From Mixta theicola (GTDB lineage: Bacteria; Pseudomonadota; Gammaproteobacteria; Enterobacterales; Enterobacteriaceae), in contig NZ_NWUO01000006.1 of NCBI RefSeq assembly GCF_002895925.1, positions 1 to 64,000 on the forward strand: a DNA stretch of 64,000 bases. Reading direction: 5' to 3'. This document shows positions 25,466-33,711 of this stretch, piece by piece. The position numbers and the translations under genes are program-made. Position 1 is the first letter of the stretch; each line of letters opens with the position of its first letter. Below the pieces are notes generated by a model. It had not been told where the DNA came from, searched no databases, and worked only from the letters and a program-made list of their open reading frames with translations.

Positions 25466-25830
25466 TGAGTATGCAAATTAAACCCATCAGAACCGAACAG
25501 GATTACGCAGCAGCGCTCCGTGCCGTTTCTCCTGGGTTTGATAACGAACCAGAAATGAACACGCCAGAGGGTGATTATTTTGAGGTGATGTGTTTGCTTA
25601 TAGCAGAATATGAGAAAAAACATTATCCCATTGAAGCGCCCGATCCCATTGAAGCCATCAAGTTTCGCATGGAGCAACAGGGCCTGTCCGTAAGAGATCT
25701 TGAACCTGCTATCGGCAAAGCTAATCGCGTCTATGAGGTGCTGAACGGTAAGCGCAACCTGACGCTGCCGATGATTCGCCGGTTACACCGTCAGTTCGGT
25801 ATACCGCTGGAAAGCCTGGTTGGCGCATAA
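25465..25830 (+). CDS. higA: HigA-type antitoxin, XRE family (orphan)
   Basis: 121-residue protein with an N-terminal toxin-binding segment and a C-terminal Cro/XRE helix-turn-helix: PIEAIKFRMEQQGLSVRDLE, GKANRVYEVLNGKRNLTLPM and IRRLHRQFGIP (about residues 60-115). This is the standard HigA layout, in which the protein neutralises HigB and represses its own promoter. Only a fragment of the toxin gene is left upstream, so the protein is an orphan antitoxin that could act as a regulator or protect against related toxins. It begins ATGAGTATG; the second ATG at 25471 is an alternative start. Confidence 0.85.
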   Translation: MSMQIKPIRTEQDYAAALRAVSPGFDNEPEMNTPEGDYFEVMCLLIAEYEKKHYPIEAPDPIEAIKFRMEQQGLSVRDLEPAIGKANRVYEVLNGKRNLTLPMIRRLHRQFGIPLESLVGA

Positions 25831-26163
25831 CCCCGATTCGGCAGCTGTTCCTTACCCGCCTCTTTTTTGGTGTAGGCGGTATACATTATGCCGCTATCCC
25901 TGCTTTAAATTTGGCCTGCCCGCGATACCGTTGAAGCCCTGGGGAGAGGTGGATAACCCTTCCAGGACTTAGCATTTAATTCTGAACATTTGGTTATGGA
26001 TATTCAAGCTGAAGCGTTTCAGTTCATAAATTTTGTTTATGAACTGCGCAGGTGATGACAGAAGATACCAATTTTGTTAATGCGGTGTTATTTTTTTCGC
26101 GCTATATTTTGCTGAAAAAAACAGCTACGCCTCGCCTCCCACGTCGTCAACGGATACGCTTTT
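25831..26163 (+). other. Intergenic region upstream of dctA
   Basis: About 330 bases. It contains a small inverted repeat after higA (CCGCCT 25856-25861, AGGCGG 25874-25879, T-rich loop) and a long palindrome at 26020-26046 listed separately. No gene is supported. The dctA promoter must lie here; no clear -35/-10 pair is assigned. Confidence 0.45.
26020..26046. promoter_or_regulatory. Long palindrome upstream of dctA, candidate operator
   Basis: CAGTTCATAAA (26020-26030) and TTTATGAACTG (26036-26046) are perfect 11-base inverted arms around TTTTG. It lies 118 bases before the dctA start. The size and two-fold symmetry suit a dimeric regulator. In E. coli dctA is controlled by DcuS/DcuR, ArcA and CRP; this palindrome does not fit a CRP consensus, and I cannot say which regulator binds. 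Confidence 0.5.
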
Positions 26164-27450
26164 ATGAAAACTTCTCTGTTTAAGAGCCTGTATTTCCAGG
26201 TATTAACCGCGATTGCTATCGGCATCCTGCTTGGGCACTTTTACCCGGAGCTGGGCGCGCAGATGAAACCGCTGGGTGATGCTTTTGTAAAACTGATCAA
26301 AATGATTATCGCACCGGTGATTTTCTGTACGGTAGTAACCGGTATTGCCGGTATGGAAAGTATGAAAGCGGTGGGCCGCACCGGCGCGGTGGCGCTGCTC
26401 TATTTTGAAGTGGTCAGTACTATCGCGTTGATTATCGGCCTGGTGGTGGTGAACGTGATCCAGCCAGGCGCGGGTATGAATGTCGATCCGGCCGCGCTGG
26501 ATGCCAAAGCGGTAGCGGTTTACGCCCAGCAGGCAGAGCAGCAGGGCGTAGTGGCTTTCCTGCTGGATATTATTCCCGGCAGCGTAATCGGCGCTTTTGC
26601 CAGCGGCAATATTCTGCAGGTGCTGATGTTCGCCATTCTGTTTGGCTTTGCGCTGCATCGCCTGGGCGATAAAGGCACGATGATTTTTAACGTGGTCGAA
26701 AGCTTCTCGAAAGTGATTTTTGGCATCATCAATATGATTATGCGCCTTGCGCCGATTGGCGCTTTCGGCGCGATGGCCTTCACCATCGGTAAATATGGCG
26801 TCGGCTCGCTGGTGCAGCTGGGCCAGCTGATTATCTGCTTCTATCTTACCTGTATCCTGTTTGTGGTGCTGGTGCTGGGAACGATCGCCCGCGTCATCGG
26901 TTTTAATATTTTTAAATTTATCGCTTACATCAAAGAAGAGCTGTTGATCGTGCTTGGCACCTCCTCCTCTGAATCAGCGCTGCCGCGCATGCTGGATAAG
27001 ATGGAGAAGCTGGGCTGTAAAAAATCGGTGGTCGGGCTGGTTATTCCTACCGGCTATTCATTTAACCTCGACGGCACCTCGATTTATCTGACGATGGCGG
27101 CGGTATTTATCGCGCAGGCCACCAACAGCCATATGGATATTTTGCATCAGATCACGCTGCTGGTGGTGCTGCTGCTCTCCTCAAAAGGGGCGGCAGGCGT
27201 CACCGGCAGCGGCTTTATCGTGCTGGCCGCAACCCTGTCGGCGGTGGGCCATTTACCGGTTGCCGGACTGGCGCTGATTCTGGGTATCGACCGCTTTATG
27301 TCCGAAGCGCGTGCGCTAACCAACCTGGTCGGTAACGGCGTGGCGACGATAGTGGTCGCTAAGTGGGTCGATCAGCTGGATGAAAAGCAGCTGCGTGATG
27401 AACTGACATCGGCGAAAAAAGCGAAAAAACTGCCGGAAACGTCGGTCTAA
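26164..27450 (+). CDS. dctA: Aerobic C4-dicarboxylate transporter DctA
   Basis: Proton/sodium-coupled symporter for succinate, fumarate, malate and orotate in the inner membrane; 428 residues, family DAACS. The N-terminus [20 protein letters not shown] matches E. coli. The signature serine-rich hairpin [13 protein letters not shown] (about residues 261-273) and the substrate-binding helix [22 protein letters not shown] are present, as is [19 protein letters not shown] near the end. No good Shine-Dalgarno is seen, but the start agrees with the family. The uptake substrate joins malate:quinone oxidoreductase (mqo, 48 kb) metabolically. Confidence 0.96.
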   Translation: MKTSLFKSLYFQVLTAIAIGILLGHFYPELGAQMKPLGDAFVKLIKMIIAPVIFCTVVTGIAGMESMKAVGRTGAVALLYFEVVSTIALIIGLVVVNVIQPGAGMNVDPAALDAKAVAVYAQQAEQQGVVAFLLDIIPGSVIGAFASGNILQVLMFAILFGFALHRLGDKGTMIFNVVESFSKVIFGIINMIMRLAPIGAFGAMAFTIGKYGVGSLVQLGQLIICFYLTCILFVVLVLGTIARVIGFNIFKFIAYIKEELLIVLGTSSSESALPRMLDKMEKLGCKKSVVGLVIPTGYSFNLDGTSIYLTMAAVFIAQATNSHMDILHQITLLVVLLLSSKGAAGVTGSGFIVLAATLSAVGHLPVAGLALILGIDRFMSEARALTNLVGNGVATIVVAKWVDQLDEKQLRDELTSAKKAKKLPETSV

Positions 27451-27493
27451 TCGCAGTCGTAAAGCGCGCCATCGCCCGGCGCTAAACATTACG

Positions 27494-27529
27494 GGGACGC
27501 CGCCTGCCGCTCAGGCCGCGTCCCTTTTT
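27494..27529 (+). terminator. Terminator of dctA
   Basis: GGGACGC (27494-27500) and GCGTCCC (27518-27524) with an inner GCCT/AGGC pairing, followed by TTTTTA. Confidence 0.82.
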
Positions 27530-27878
27530 AATCCGCTGGCTTTGCGTGGCGGCTCTGGTTGTACAGTTTATGAACGTCTGCGGGCGAACAAGAGCCGTAA
27601 GTCTATAAATATTCATAAAAATCGCTATCTGTGCCCGCTGTGACTTGCCCTTGCAGCGGGCATTTGCATAATAAAGCCCACACAGACTGTGTAAGCCTAT
27701 TGCACCTGATATTGCCGGGCACGGTTAACGTACATTTTATTTCACGTCGTTGTGTGACAACCTCGTTTTTGCGTGGTCTAACTGCCGGTGCGCCCGCTGT
27801 GCGTTATCAACAGGAAGATAGCGTCAGACTATCGTGCGTCATCAATGAGATTAAGTTGGTAATTGAGTAGGGGTTCAC
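27530..27878. other. Intergenic region between dctA and yhjJ
   Basis: About 350 bases. It contains a stable hairpin at 27632-27662 (listed separately) and a small palindrome ACACAG-A-CTGTGT at 27680-27692. An open frame of 79 codons (27631-27870) overlaps the hairpin and has no ribosome binding site, so it is not called. The yhjJ promoter is presumably in the right half. Confidence 0.4.
27632..27662 (+). terminator. Hairpin with T run, second dctA terminator or end of an unknown short RNA
   Basis: TGCCCGCTG (27632-27640) pairs perfectly with CAGCGGGCA (27654-27662) over a 13-base loop, followed by TTTGC. It is about 100 bases past the main dctA terminator, so it may belong to another short transcript. 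Confidence 0.4.
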
Positions 27879-29372
27879 ATGCAGGGCACCAGAATGCGTC
27901 TTTTGGTTGGTGGGTTGTTGCTGGCAGCCGTCAGCGGCACATTGCAGGCTGAAACACTACAACCCGATCCCGCCTGGCAGCAGGGAAAATTAGCTAACGG
28001 CCTTAAATGGCAGCTGCTCAGCACGCCGCAGCGTCCCAACGATCGCGTGGAAATCCGCCTGATGGTGGATACCGGCTCGCTGATGGAAAATGCCCAGCAA
28101 ACCGGCTTCAGCCATCTGCTGCCTCGCCTGGCGATGGTCCATAATACCGAGCTCGATCCAGCCCAGCAGCGCTCGCTCTGGCAGCAGGGTATGGACCCCG
28201 ATCGTCCGCTGCCGCCGGCCATCACATCCTATGAATTCACATTGTATAATCTCAGCCTGCCAAATAACCGTCCGGAACTGTTAAAGGACGCGTTAAGCTG
28301 GCTCGCCGCCACGGCAGGCAAAATGTCGATTAACGAGCAGGTGGTAAGCACCGCGCTTGGCGCTGACGATCCCATCGCCAGCTGGCCGCTAAATCCGCGT
28401 GACGTCTGGTGGCGTTACCGGCTGAAAGGCTCTACGCTGCTGGGGCACGATCCCGCCGAGCAGCCTAAAGCGCCGGTTGATATTAATCAGCTCGGCAGCT
28501 TCTATAAGCAATGGTATACGCCAGATGCGATGACGCTATTTGTGGTCGGCAATGTTGATAGCCGTGCCCTTAGCGAGCAAATCAATAAAACCTTCGCGCC
28601 GCTGGCAGGCAAACGTGATACGCCTGCGCCGGTGCCGACGCTCTCTCCGCTGCCGCCCCAGCCGGTTATCCTGGTAAATCCCAGCCTGAAGCAGGATCGC
28701 CTGTCGCTGATCTGGGATATGGCCTGGCAGCCCATCCGCGATTCTCAAAACCTTATCCGTTACTGGCAGAGCGATCTGGCGCGTGAAGCGCTGTTCTGGC
28801 ATGTTCAACGCGTGCTGAGCGATAGCAAAGCGCAGGGCGTACAGGTTGGCTTTGACTGCCGCGTGCTGTATCAGCGGGCGCAGTGCGCTATCAGCATGGA
28901 TTCCAGCGCGGAAACGCTGGAAAAGAATATGAATCTGATTGCCCATGAGCTGGCTAACGTGCGTGATAACGGTCTGCCGCAGTCGGAATTTGACGCGCTG
29001 ATGGCGCAGAAAACCACCGAGCTGAATAAGCTGTTCGCGACCTATGCGCGGACCGATACCGATGTGTTGATGAGCCAGCGTTTACGCTCGCAGCAAAACG
29101 CGGTGGTGGATATTGCGCCGGAGCAGTATCAAAAATATCGCCAGGATTTTCTTAATGGCCTGACGCTGGCCGCGCTGAATCAGGAGCTGCGTCAACAGCT
29201 CTCCCAGGCGCTGACGATGTCGCTGATGCAGCCGCAGGGCGAGCCGGAAGCCAATATCAAAGCGCTGTATGAGAGCTGGCAGAAGATCATGGCACCGCCG
29301 TCGGCCCCTGCCGTTGCCACGCCGGAAGAGGGAAAAACGGAAGTGACAGATATTCCGGTGCCGCAGTCATAA
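27879..29372 (+). CDS. yhjJ: YhjJ, secreted M16 peptidase-like protein without zinc site
   Basis: 497-residue periplasmic protein of the insulinase/processing peptidase (M16) fold. Signal peptide residues 1-24 (ending LQA, before ETLQPD). The M16 N-terminal helix appears as TGSLMENAQQTGFSHLLPRL, where active enzymes have HxxEH; here the second His and Glu are replaced (H-LLPR), so it should not be a zinc protease. The C-terminal half keeps WYTPDAMTLFVVGNVD. E. coli YhjJ shares this inactive pattern. It likely serves as a binding or chaperone-like subunit; its function is not established. GGGG lies ahead of the ATG. Confidence 0.88.
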   Translation: MQGTRMRLLVGGLLLAAVSGTLQAETLQPDPAWQQGKLANGLKWQLLSTPQRPNDRVEIRLMVDTGSLMENAQQTGFSHLLPRLAMVHNTELDPAQQRSLWQQGMDPDRPLPPAITSYEFTLYNLSLPNNRPELLKDALSWLAATAGKMSINEQVVSTALGADDPIASWPLNPRDVWWRYRLKGSTLLGHDPAEQPKAPVDINQLGSFYKQWYTPDAMTLFVVGNVDSRALSEQINKTFAPLAGKRDTPAPVPTLSPLPPQPVILVNPSLKQDRLSLIWDMAWQPIRDSQNLIRYWQSDLAREALFWHVQRVLSDSKAQGVQVGFDCRVLYQRAQCAISMDSSAETLEKNMNLIAHELANVRDNGLPQSEFDALMAQKTTELNKLFATYARTDTDVLMSQRLRSQQNAVVDIAPEQYQKYRQDFLNGLTLAALNQELRQQLSQALTMSLMQPQGEPEANIKALYESWQKIMAPPSAPAVATPEEGKTEVTDIPVPQS

Positions 29373-29377
29373 ATAAC

Positions 29378-29413
29378 GCCGCCGGCGGGGTTACATCTCA
29401 CCGGCGGCTTTTT
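29378..29413 (+). terminator. Terminator of yhjJ
   Basis: GCCGCCGG (29378-29385), 15-base loop, CCGGCGGC (29401-29408), then TTTTT. It separates yhjJ from the convergent esterase gene. Confidence 0.8.
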
Positions 29414-29423
29414 AGCACTCTGC

Positions 29424-30314
29424 TCAGGCGGTGGCGGCGGCGGTCTTCTTCGCCCGCAGCCATTCGGTTACCAACATCGGCCAGCTGGCTAGCGGCGAAT
29501 CGGCCAGATTGCGCATGCCGAAACCGTGGCCGCCGCGCTCATAAAAATGCAGCTCTACCGGCACCTTTTGCTCCCGCAGCGCGCTGAAAAAAGCCATGCT
29601 GTGGGATACCGGCACGCTTTCATCATCGACGGCGTGGATGAGCAGCACAGGTGGCGTTTCACGCGTGACGCGGGTTTCCAGCGAATAAGCTTCAAGAGTT
29701 TTATCGTCCAGCCATTCACCAAGCAGGCGCTGACGCGCCTCGGCGTGCGCCAGTCCATCGCGCATGGAGATTACCGGATAGACCAGCACCAGCGCATCCG
29801 GACGCGCCGAAAGTTTGTCTGCGTTATCCTGCGGTGGATAAAGTTTTTCGCTAAAGCGCGTGCCAACGCTGGCGGCAACATAGCCACCGGTAGAAAAACC
29901 GAGCATCACGATGCGTTTGCCGTTAAGGCCGCGCGCGGCGCGATCGCGCAGAACGCGCACCGCACGCTGTGCATCAGCCAGCGGCGCATCGGCTCCTTCA
30001 TGATGCCCCTCTCCCGGCAGGCGATAGGTCATAACCGCCAGCGTATAACCCATCGCGGTAAAGAATGTCGCCAGCGAGCTGCCCTCGCTATCGATCATAA
30101 TGCGCGCAAAGCTGCCGCCAGGCGCGACCAGCAGCGTGGTGCCGTTTGATTCTTCCGGATACCAGACGGCCAGTTCAGGACAGCGAACGCCTGACGCCGC
30201 CCGATTGTAGGGTTCAAATTCTTTGGCTAAATCGATGATTTGCGGTTTAGCGGACGACTGACTGGCTCCGGGCGCGTCGCCGTGTGGCCAGAGATTGAAA
30301 ATTTCTGCTTTCAT
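29424..30314 (-). CDS. Alpha/beta hydrolase, BD-FAE/acetyl-esterase type
   Basis: 296 residues, cytoplasmic (no signal peptide). The nucleophile Ser 141 is in the elbow GFSTGGYVA; VAPGGSFA (about 63-70) supplies the oxyanion Gly-Gly; the acid is in HAVDDESVPV and the catalytic His in GGHGFG near the C-terminus. This resembles acetyl-xylan/pectin-type esterases and the polysaccharide-linked BD-FAE group. The substrate is unknown. The gene is single, convergent to yhjJ and absent at this place in E. coli, so it is an insertion relative to that synteny. AGGA precedes the start. Confidence 0.85.
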   Translation of the reverse strand: MKAEIFNLWPHGDAPGASQSSAKPQIIDLAKEFEPYNRAASGVRCPELAVWYPEESNGTTLLVAPGGSFARIMIDSEGSSLATFFTAMGYTLAVMTYRLPGEGHHEGADAPLADAQRAVRVLRDRAARGLNGKRIVMLGFSTGGYVAASVGTRFSEKLYPPQDNADKLSARPDALVLVYPVISMRDGLAHAEARQRLLGEWLDDKTLEAYSLETRVTRETPPVLLIHAVDDESVPVSHSMAFFSALREQKVPVELHFYERGGHGFGMRNLADSPLASWPMLVTEWLRAKKTAAATA

Positions 30315-30657
30315 AACCTGTCCTGATTAGCGTGATGTTTAAGTGCCGGAGCCGTATCGCAGCGGATAAAATTCAGGCGGGGCATCATTAATCATTGGCG
30401 TTGAGAGGCGTTCGCGTCCAGCATTTACTGTGCGCTAAACGACAGAATCAGAATTAGCCTGGCGCAGAAAAAGTAAATTTAGCTTAGGTATAAATAGTGA
30501 TATTTATTAACGAATTGCGGCATCAGAGAGGAAATTATCAGAGAGAGTAACGGCTCCTCTTATGTTCAATCCAGTTGCGCGCTAAGCTTCTGGATACCCG
30601 CACGTTTATTATTCCAGAAACCAGTATGAAAGCTTTTGGCACTGTGACGGTAAACTA
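30315..30657. other. Intergenic region, divergent esterase / small membrane protein
   Basis: About 340 bases, AT-rich in the middle (around 30470-30540). It should carry promoters for both flanking genes. I see no clear operator, hairpin or gene. Confidence 0.4.
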
Positions 30658-30897
30658 ATGAGCGTTAAATGGATAGTGCGTACCCTGGGTTTTATTATCC
30701 TGCTGCTGATGCTCAACCTTATCGTGCCGCAGTTTATTTCCGTTGACCTTCAATATCGTATGGCAGAGATACTCGGCGTGGCTGGCGCAGAGCAGGTGGG
30801 TAATAGACTGGTAAATATCTCCTTTATTATCTCGTTGGCTGTTGCCGCTTTTATTGTTGCGCTGGGCGTTATCGTAAGGCGCGGCAGGAAGCGTTAA
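30658..30897 (+). CDS. Small two-helix membrane protein, unknown function
   Basis: 79 residues with two hydrophobic segments (TLGFIILLLMLNLIV, about 10-24, and ISFIISLAVAAFIVALGVIV, about 54-73) and a basic end RRGRKR. The amphipathic middle part and short length suggest an integral inner-membrane protein. I do not recognise the family. The ribosome binding site is weak (GACGG about ten bases upstream), but the residue pattern is far from random translation. It stands alone between the esterase and a glutathione transferase gene. Confidence 0.55.
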   Translation: MSVKWIVRTLGFIILLLMLNLIVPQFISVDLQYRMAEILGVAGAEQVGNRLVNISFIISLAVAAFIVALGVIVRRGRKR

Positions 30898-30997
30898 CCT
30901 TGCTGTAAAAAGCCGTCTGTATCCTTAACGCACGTACCTGCAATACCGCTCCAGTTACCCGAAGCGGTTGTGAGGTAACGTAGTGCCTGCCTCAGGA

Positions 30998-31639
30998 TTA
31001 CCCGTTACGCAGTTCGGCGTAGGGCACCATAACATGCTCCTGATAGGCCGGGCGCTGCGTTAAGCGCTGATAATATTTCTCCACAGCCGGTAAAGAAGGG
31101 CGTTCAATCTCCAGCGTGTAATAACGGTACAGCAGCGTGCCAAACATAATATCCGCGACCGTCAACCGATCGCCCACCAGATAATCGTGCTGCGCCAGGC
31201 GATCGTCGGCAATCTTCAACAGCTTCGTCAGGCTATCCAGCGCGGCGGCAATCGCCTGATTATCGCGATCCTGCGGCGCGACCATAAATACCGGCCAGAA
31301 CACCGGGCGGATAAAACCCACGTAAACGCTCGATTTCGCCCACTCCGCCCAGATATCAATCGTCGCTCGCGCCAGCGCGTCCTGCGGCCAGAAAGCATCA
31401 TCACCATAGCGGCTGGCGAGGTAGCGGACAATGGCGGCGGATTCAAACAGCGGCTGGCTGTTATCATCGCGCAGCACCGGCACCAGGCCGTTAGGGTTCA
31501 TCGCCAAAAATTCTGGCGTATGGTTACCGCCATATTTATGGCCAATATCGATGCGCTGGTAAGGCAGCCCCAGCTCACCGATACACCACATGACAATCTG
31601 TACATTTGATGAAGTTTTACGTCCCCAAACCTTAAGCAT
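30998..31639 (-). CDS. Glutathione S-transferase family protein
   Basis: 213 residues. The N-terminal thioredoxin-like domain begins LKVWGRKTSSNVQIVMWCIGELGLPYQ, with Ser in the TSSNVQ position that activates glutathione. The cis-Pro is in NGLVPVLRDD and the gamma-glutamyl site is FESAAIVRYLA. The helical C-terminal domain contains VGDRLTVADIMFGTLLYR, the usual N-capping box. Probable role: conjugation or reduction of electrophiles; substrate unknown. AGGAG lies eight bases before the start. A related gene is at 41440. Confidence 0.88.
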   Translation of the reverse strand: MLKVWGRKTSSNVQIVMWCIGELGLPYQRIDIGHKYGGNHTPEFLAMNPNGLVPVLRDDNSQPLFESAAIVRYLASRYGDDAFWPQDALARATIDIWAEWAKSSVYVGFIRPVFWPVFMVAPQDRDNQAIAAALDSLTKLLKIADDRLAQHDYLVGDRLTVADIMFGTLLYRYYTLEIERPSLPAVEKYYQRLTQRPAYQEHVMVPYAELRNG

Positions 31640-31687
31640 TGCTTACTCTCCTGAGCGATGGCGGAAAGTACAGCATAATCGCCGCTT

Positions 31688-32620
31688 TTAACGCGGCATA
31701 GCATTAAGCGGAATAATTGCGCCGCGATGCTGGATCACCGTACTGGCGGTCAGGTGTCCGCGCTGCGCCGCTTCCTGCGCGCTGCCGCCGCACAGCCGCA
31801 CCGCCAGATAGCCCGCGCTAAAGGAGTCGCCAGCCGCGGTGGTATCAATAATCTTTTCTTTCTCCAGCCGGATGGCCGGCACCTCCAGCAGCGGCTCATC
31901 GTTCAGCGCTACCAGACAAGCCTCTGCGCCGCGCTTGATCACAATTTCGCTAACGCCAGCGGCGCGGGTGCGGGCAATGACCTGCGCGATCGGTGCCTCT
32001 CCCCACAGCGCGGTTTCATCATCCAGCGTCAGGAAAGCCATATCGGTGCAGTTGAGCATAGCCTGATAAGCCTGCCGGGCGGCTTCGCGGCTTGACCAAA
32101 GGCGCGGACGATAGTTGTTGTCAAAGATGACTTTGCCGCCGTTGGCGCGACAGGCAGAGAGCAGCGTCATCAGCCGCTGCCGATCCTCCGCCGACAGGAT
32201 CGCCAGGCTAATGCCGCTGAGATAGAGATAATCAAACTGCGCCAGCTGCTGGCAAATCGCCTCCGCCTGCGGACTTTGCAGCCAGAAGCGCGCGGCGGCT
32301 TCATTACGCCAGTAGCTAAAGGTGCGCTCACCGTGAGCGTCGGTTTCAATAACGTACAGGCCGGGCAGTCGGTTATCCAGGCGCTGCACCAGCTGAGTCT
32401 GCACCCCTTCCTGCTGCCAGGCGGCAAGCATTTCGCTGCTAAAGCTATCGTTGCCCAGCGCGGTAACGTACTCCACCGCCAGCTGGTTCGCCTGCGTTTG
32501 GCGTGCAATATAGACGGCGGTGTTCAGCGTATCGCCGCCAAAGCCTCGCTTCAGCGCCTCTCCCTGCGATGAAAGTTCGATCATACACTCGCCGATTACC
32601 GCTATTTTTTTCCCTGTCAT
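31688..32620 (-). CDS. kdgK: 2-keto-3-deoxygluconate kinase KdgK
   Basis: PfkB-family kinase that phosphorylates 2-dehydro-3-deoxygluconate to KDPG in pectin/hexuronate breakdown. The frame is open to 32674, but the start at 32620 (MTGKKIAVIGECMIELS) is chosen: GGGGG lies six bases before it and the 310-residue length fits (E. coli 309). Conserved parts are RGFGGDTLNTAVYIARQ, the LYLSGISLAIL substrate loop, and the catalytic DTTAAGDSFSAGYLA near the C-terminus. It sits at the same place as in E. coli, between yhjJ and pdeH. Confidence 0.95.
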   Translation of the reverse strand: MTGKKIAVIGECMIELSSQGEALKRGFGGDTLNTAVYIARQTQANQLAVEYVTALGNDSFSSEMLAAWQQEGVQTQLVQRLDNRLPGLYVIETDAHGERTFSYWRNEAAARFWLQSPQAEAICQQLAQFDYLYLSGISLAILSAEDRQRLMTLLSACRANGGKVIFDNNYRPRLWSSREAARQAYQAMLNCTDMAFLTLDDETALWGEAPIAQVIARTRAAGVSEIVIKRGAEACLVALNDEPLLEVPAIRLEKEKIIDTTAAGDSFSAGYLAVRLCGGSAQEAAQRGHLTASTVIQHRGAIIPLNAMPR

Positions 32621-32709
32621 CATAGTCCCCCGGTTAAAAGGTCTTAGTCTCCACCGGGCGCGACGGTGAGTCAATATTTTAAAACAGCGTTTTAATTTAA
32701 CTTAAGTGA

Positions 32710-32736
32710 TTAATTTGCTGAGATAAGCGGCGATAA
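32710..32736 (+). promoter_or_regulatory. Candidate sigma-28 (FliA) promoter upstream of pdeH
   Basis: TTAATTTG (32710-32717), exactly 11 bases, GGCGATAA (32729-32736). Against the FliA consensus (TAAAGTTT, 11 bases, GCCGATAA) the -10 box matches 7 of 8 and the -35 box 5 of 8. E. coli pdeH is a late flagellar gene, so such a promoter is expected. The long distance to the start (about 140 bases) and weak -35 keep confidence low. Confidence 0.33.
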
Positions 32737-32881
32737 AGCGGTAAATCACCGTGTTATTGTCACGATTGAAAAGGTTAACCGCTGATAAAGTAGCTGACCT
32801 CAACGCAGCGTTAGCCGTGATAACTTTGCCGGCACGTCGCGATTGACTGAGGAACAGAGCCTGACAACCCGGATTAAAATC

Positions 32882-33658
32882 ATGATGAATAAATTTAGTC
32901 ATCGGCTTCCTTCCTCAATTGTCACGCAACAACATCAGGAACAGCGGCACTACTGGCTGGGATGCCAGCGTTTTTACACCTTTCAACCGATTTATCAGGT
33001 TACGGGCCGCCTGATGGCAATTGAGCTACTGACCGCGGTGTCGCATCCGTCCGCGCCGGGTCAGAAACTGTCGCCGGAATGCTATTTTGCTGCACTGGAT
33101 ATTTCCCAACGTTTATATGTCATTCAGGAACAGCTTGAGCTGTTAAGCCGCTGGGAACATTTTTTTGCTGATTCGGAGTGCGTCGCGTCGGTCAACATCG
33201 ACGGACCGACGCTACTGGCGATTCAGCATCATGCGCCGCTGCGCGCGCTGATTGCCCGGCTAAGCTGGGTGCGCTTTGAGCTGGTCGAGCATCATGTCCT
33301 GCCGCAGGCAGAAATGGTGGCGCAGATGCCGGAGCTGGGCGCGCTGTGGCTGGATGACTTCGGCTCCGGGATGGCGAACTTCTCCGCCCTGACGGAGTTA
33401 AACTACGACTACATCAAGCTGGCGCGCGAGCTGTTTATCCTGCTGCGTAACAGCGAAGAAGGCCGCAGCCTGTTTACCACGCTGCTGGCGCTGATTAATC
33501 GCTACTGCAAAGGCGTGATTGTCGAAGGCGTGGAAAGCGCCGAAGAATGGGAGCAGGTGCGTAATTCGCCCGCTTTCGCCGCGCAGGGCTATTTCTTTGC
33601 GCGTCCGCAGCCTTTTGATGCACTGGTTAACCTGCCGTTTCAGCTTCCAGGATGCTGA
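32882..33658 (+). CDS. pdeH: c-di-GMP phosphodiesterase PdeH (YhjH)
   Basis: Stand-alone EAL-domain enzyme that in E. coli lowers c-di-GMP to permit motility. The frame opens at a TTG at 32843; the ATG at 32882 gives 258 residues, close to the E. coli length, though its ribosome binding site is weak and ATG 32885 is possible. The catalytic motif is ELL (MAIELLTAV) instead of EAL, as in the active E. coli enzyme. The remaining residues are present: SVNIDGPTL, FELVEH, WLDDFGSGMANFSAL, YIKLA, VEGVES, AAQGYFFARP. Together with pdeK it puts two phosphodiesterases within 10 kb of the cellulose genes. Confidence 0.92.
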   Translation: MMNKFSHRLPSSIVTQQHQEQRHYWLGCQRFYTFQPIYQVTGRLMAIELLTAVSHPSAPGQKLSPECYFAALDISQRLYVIQEQLELLSRWEHFFADSECVASVNIDGPTLLAIQHHAPLRALIARLSWVRFELVEHHVLPQAEMVAQMPELGALWLDDFGSGMANFSALTELNYDYIKLARELFILLRNSEEGRSLFTTLLALINRYCKGVIVEGVESAEEWEQVRNSPAFAAQGYFFARPQPFDALVNLPFQLPGC

Positions 33659-33711
33659 TTTCCTTCATCTCTACTATCTTTAGCAGATAGATTGCAGGTA
33701 AGGAGACAGAA

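Noticed and set aside
27631-27870. 79-codon open frame before yhjJ
   Set aside because: Overlaps a strong hairpin, lacks a ribosome binding site and family-like sequence.
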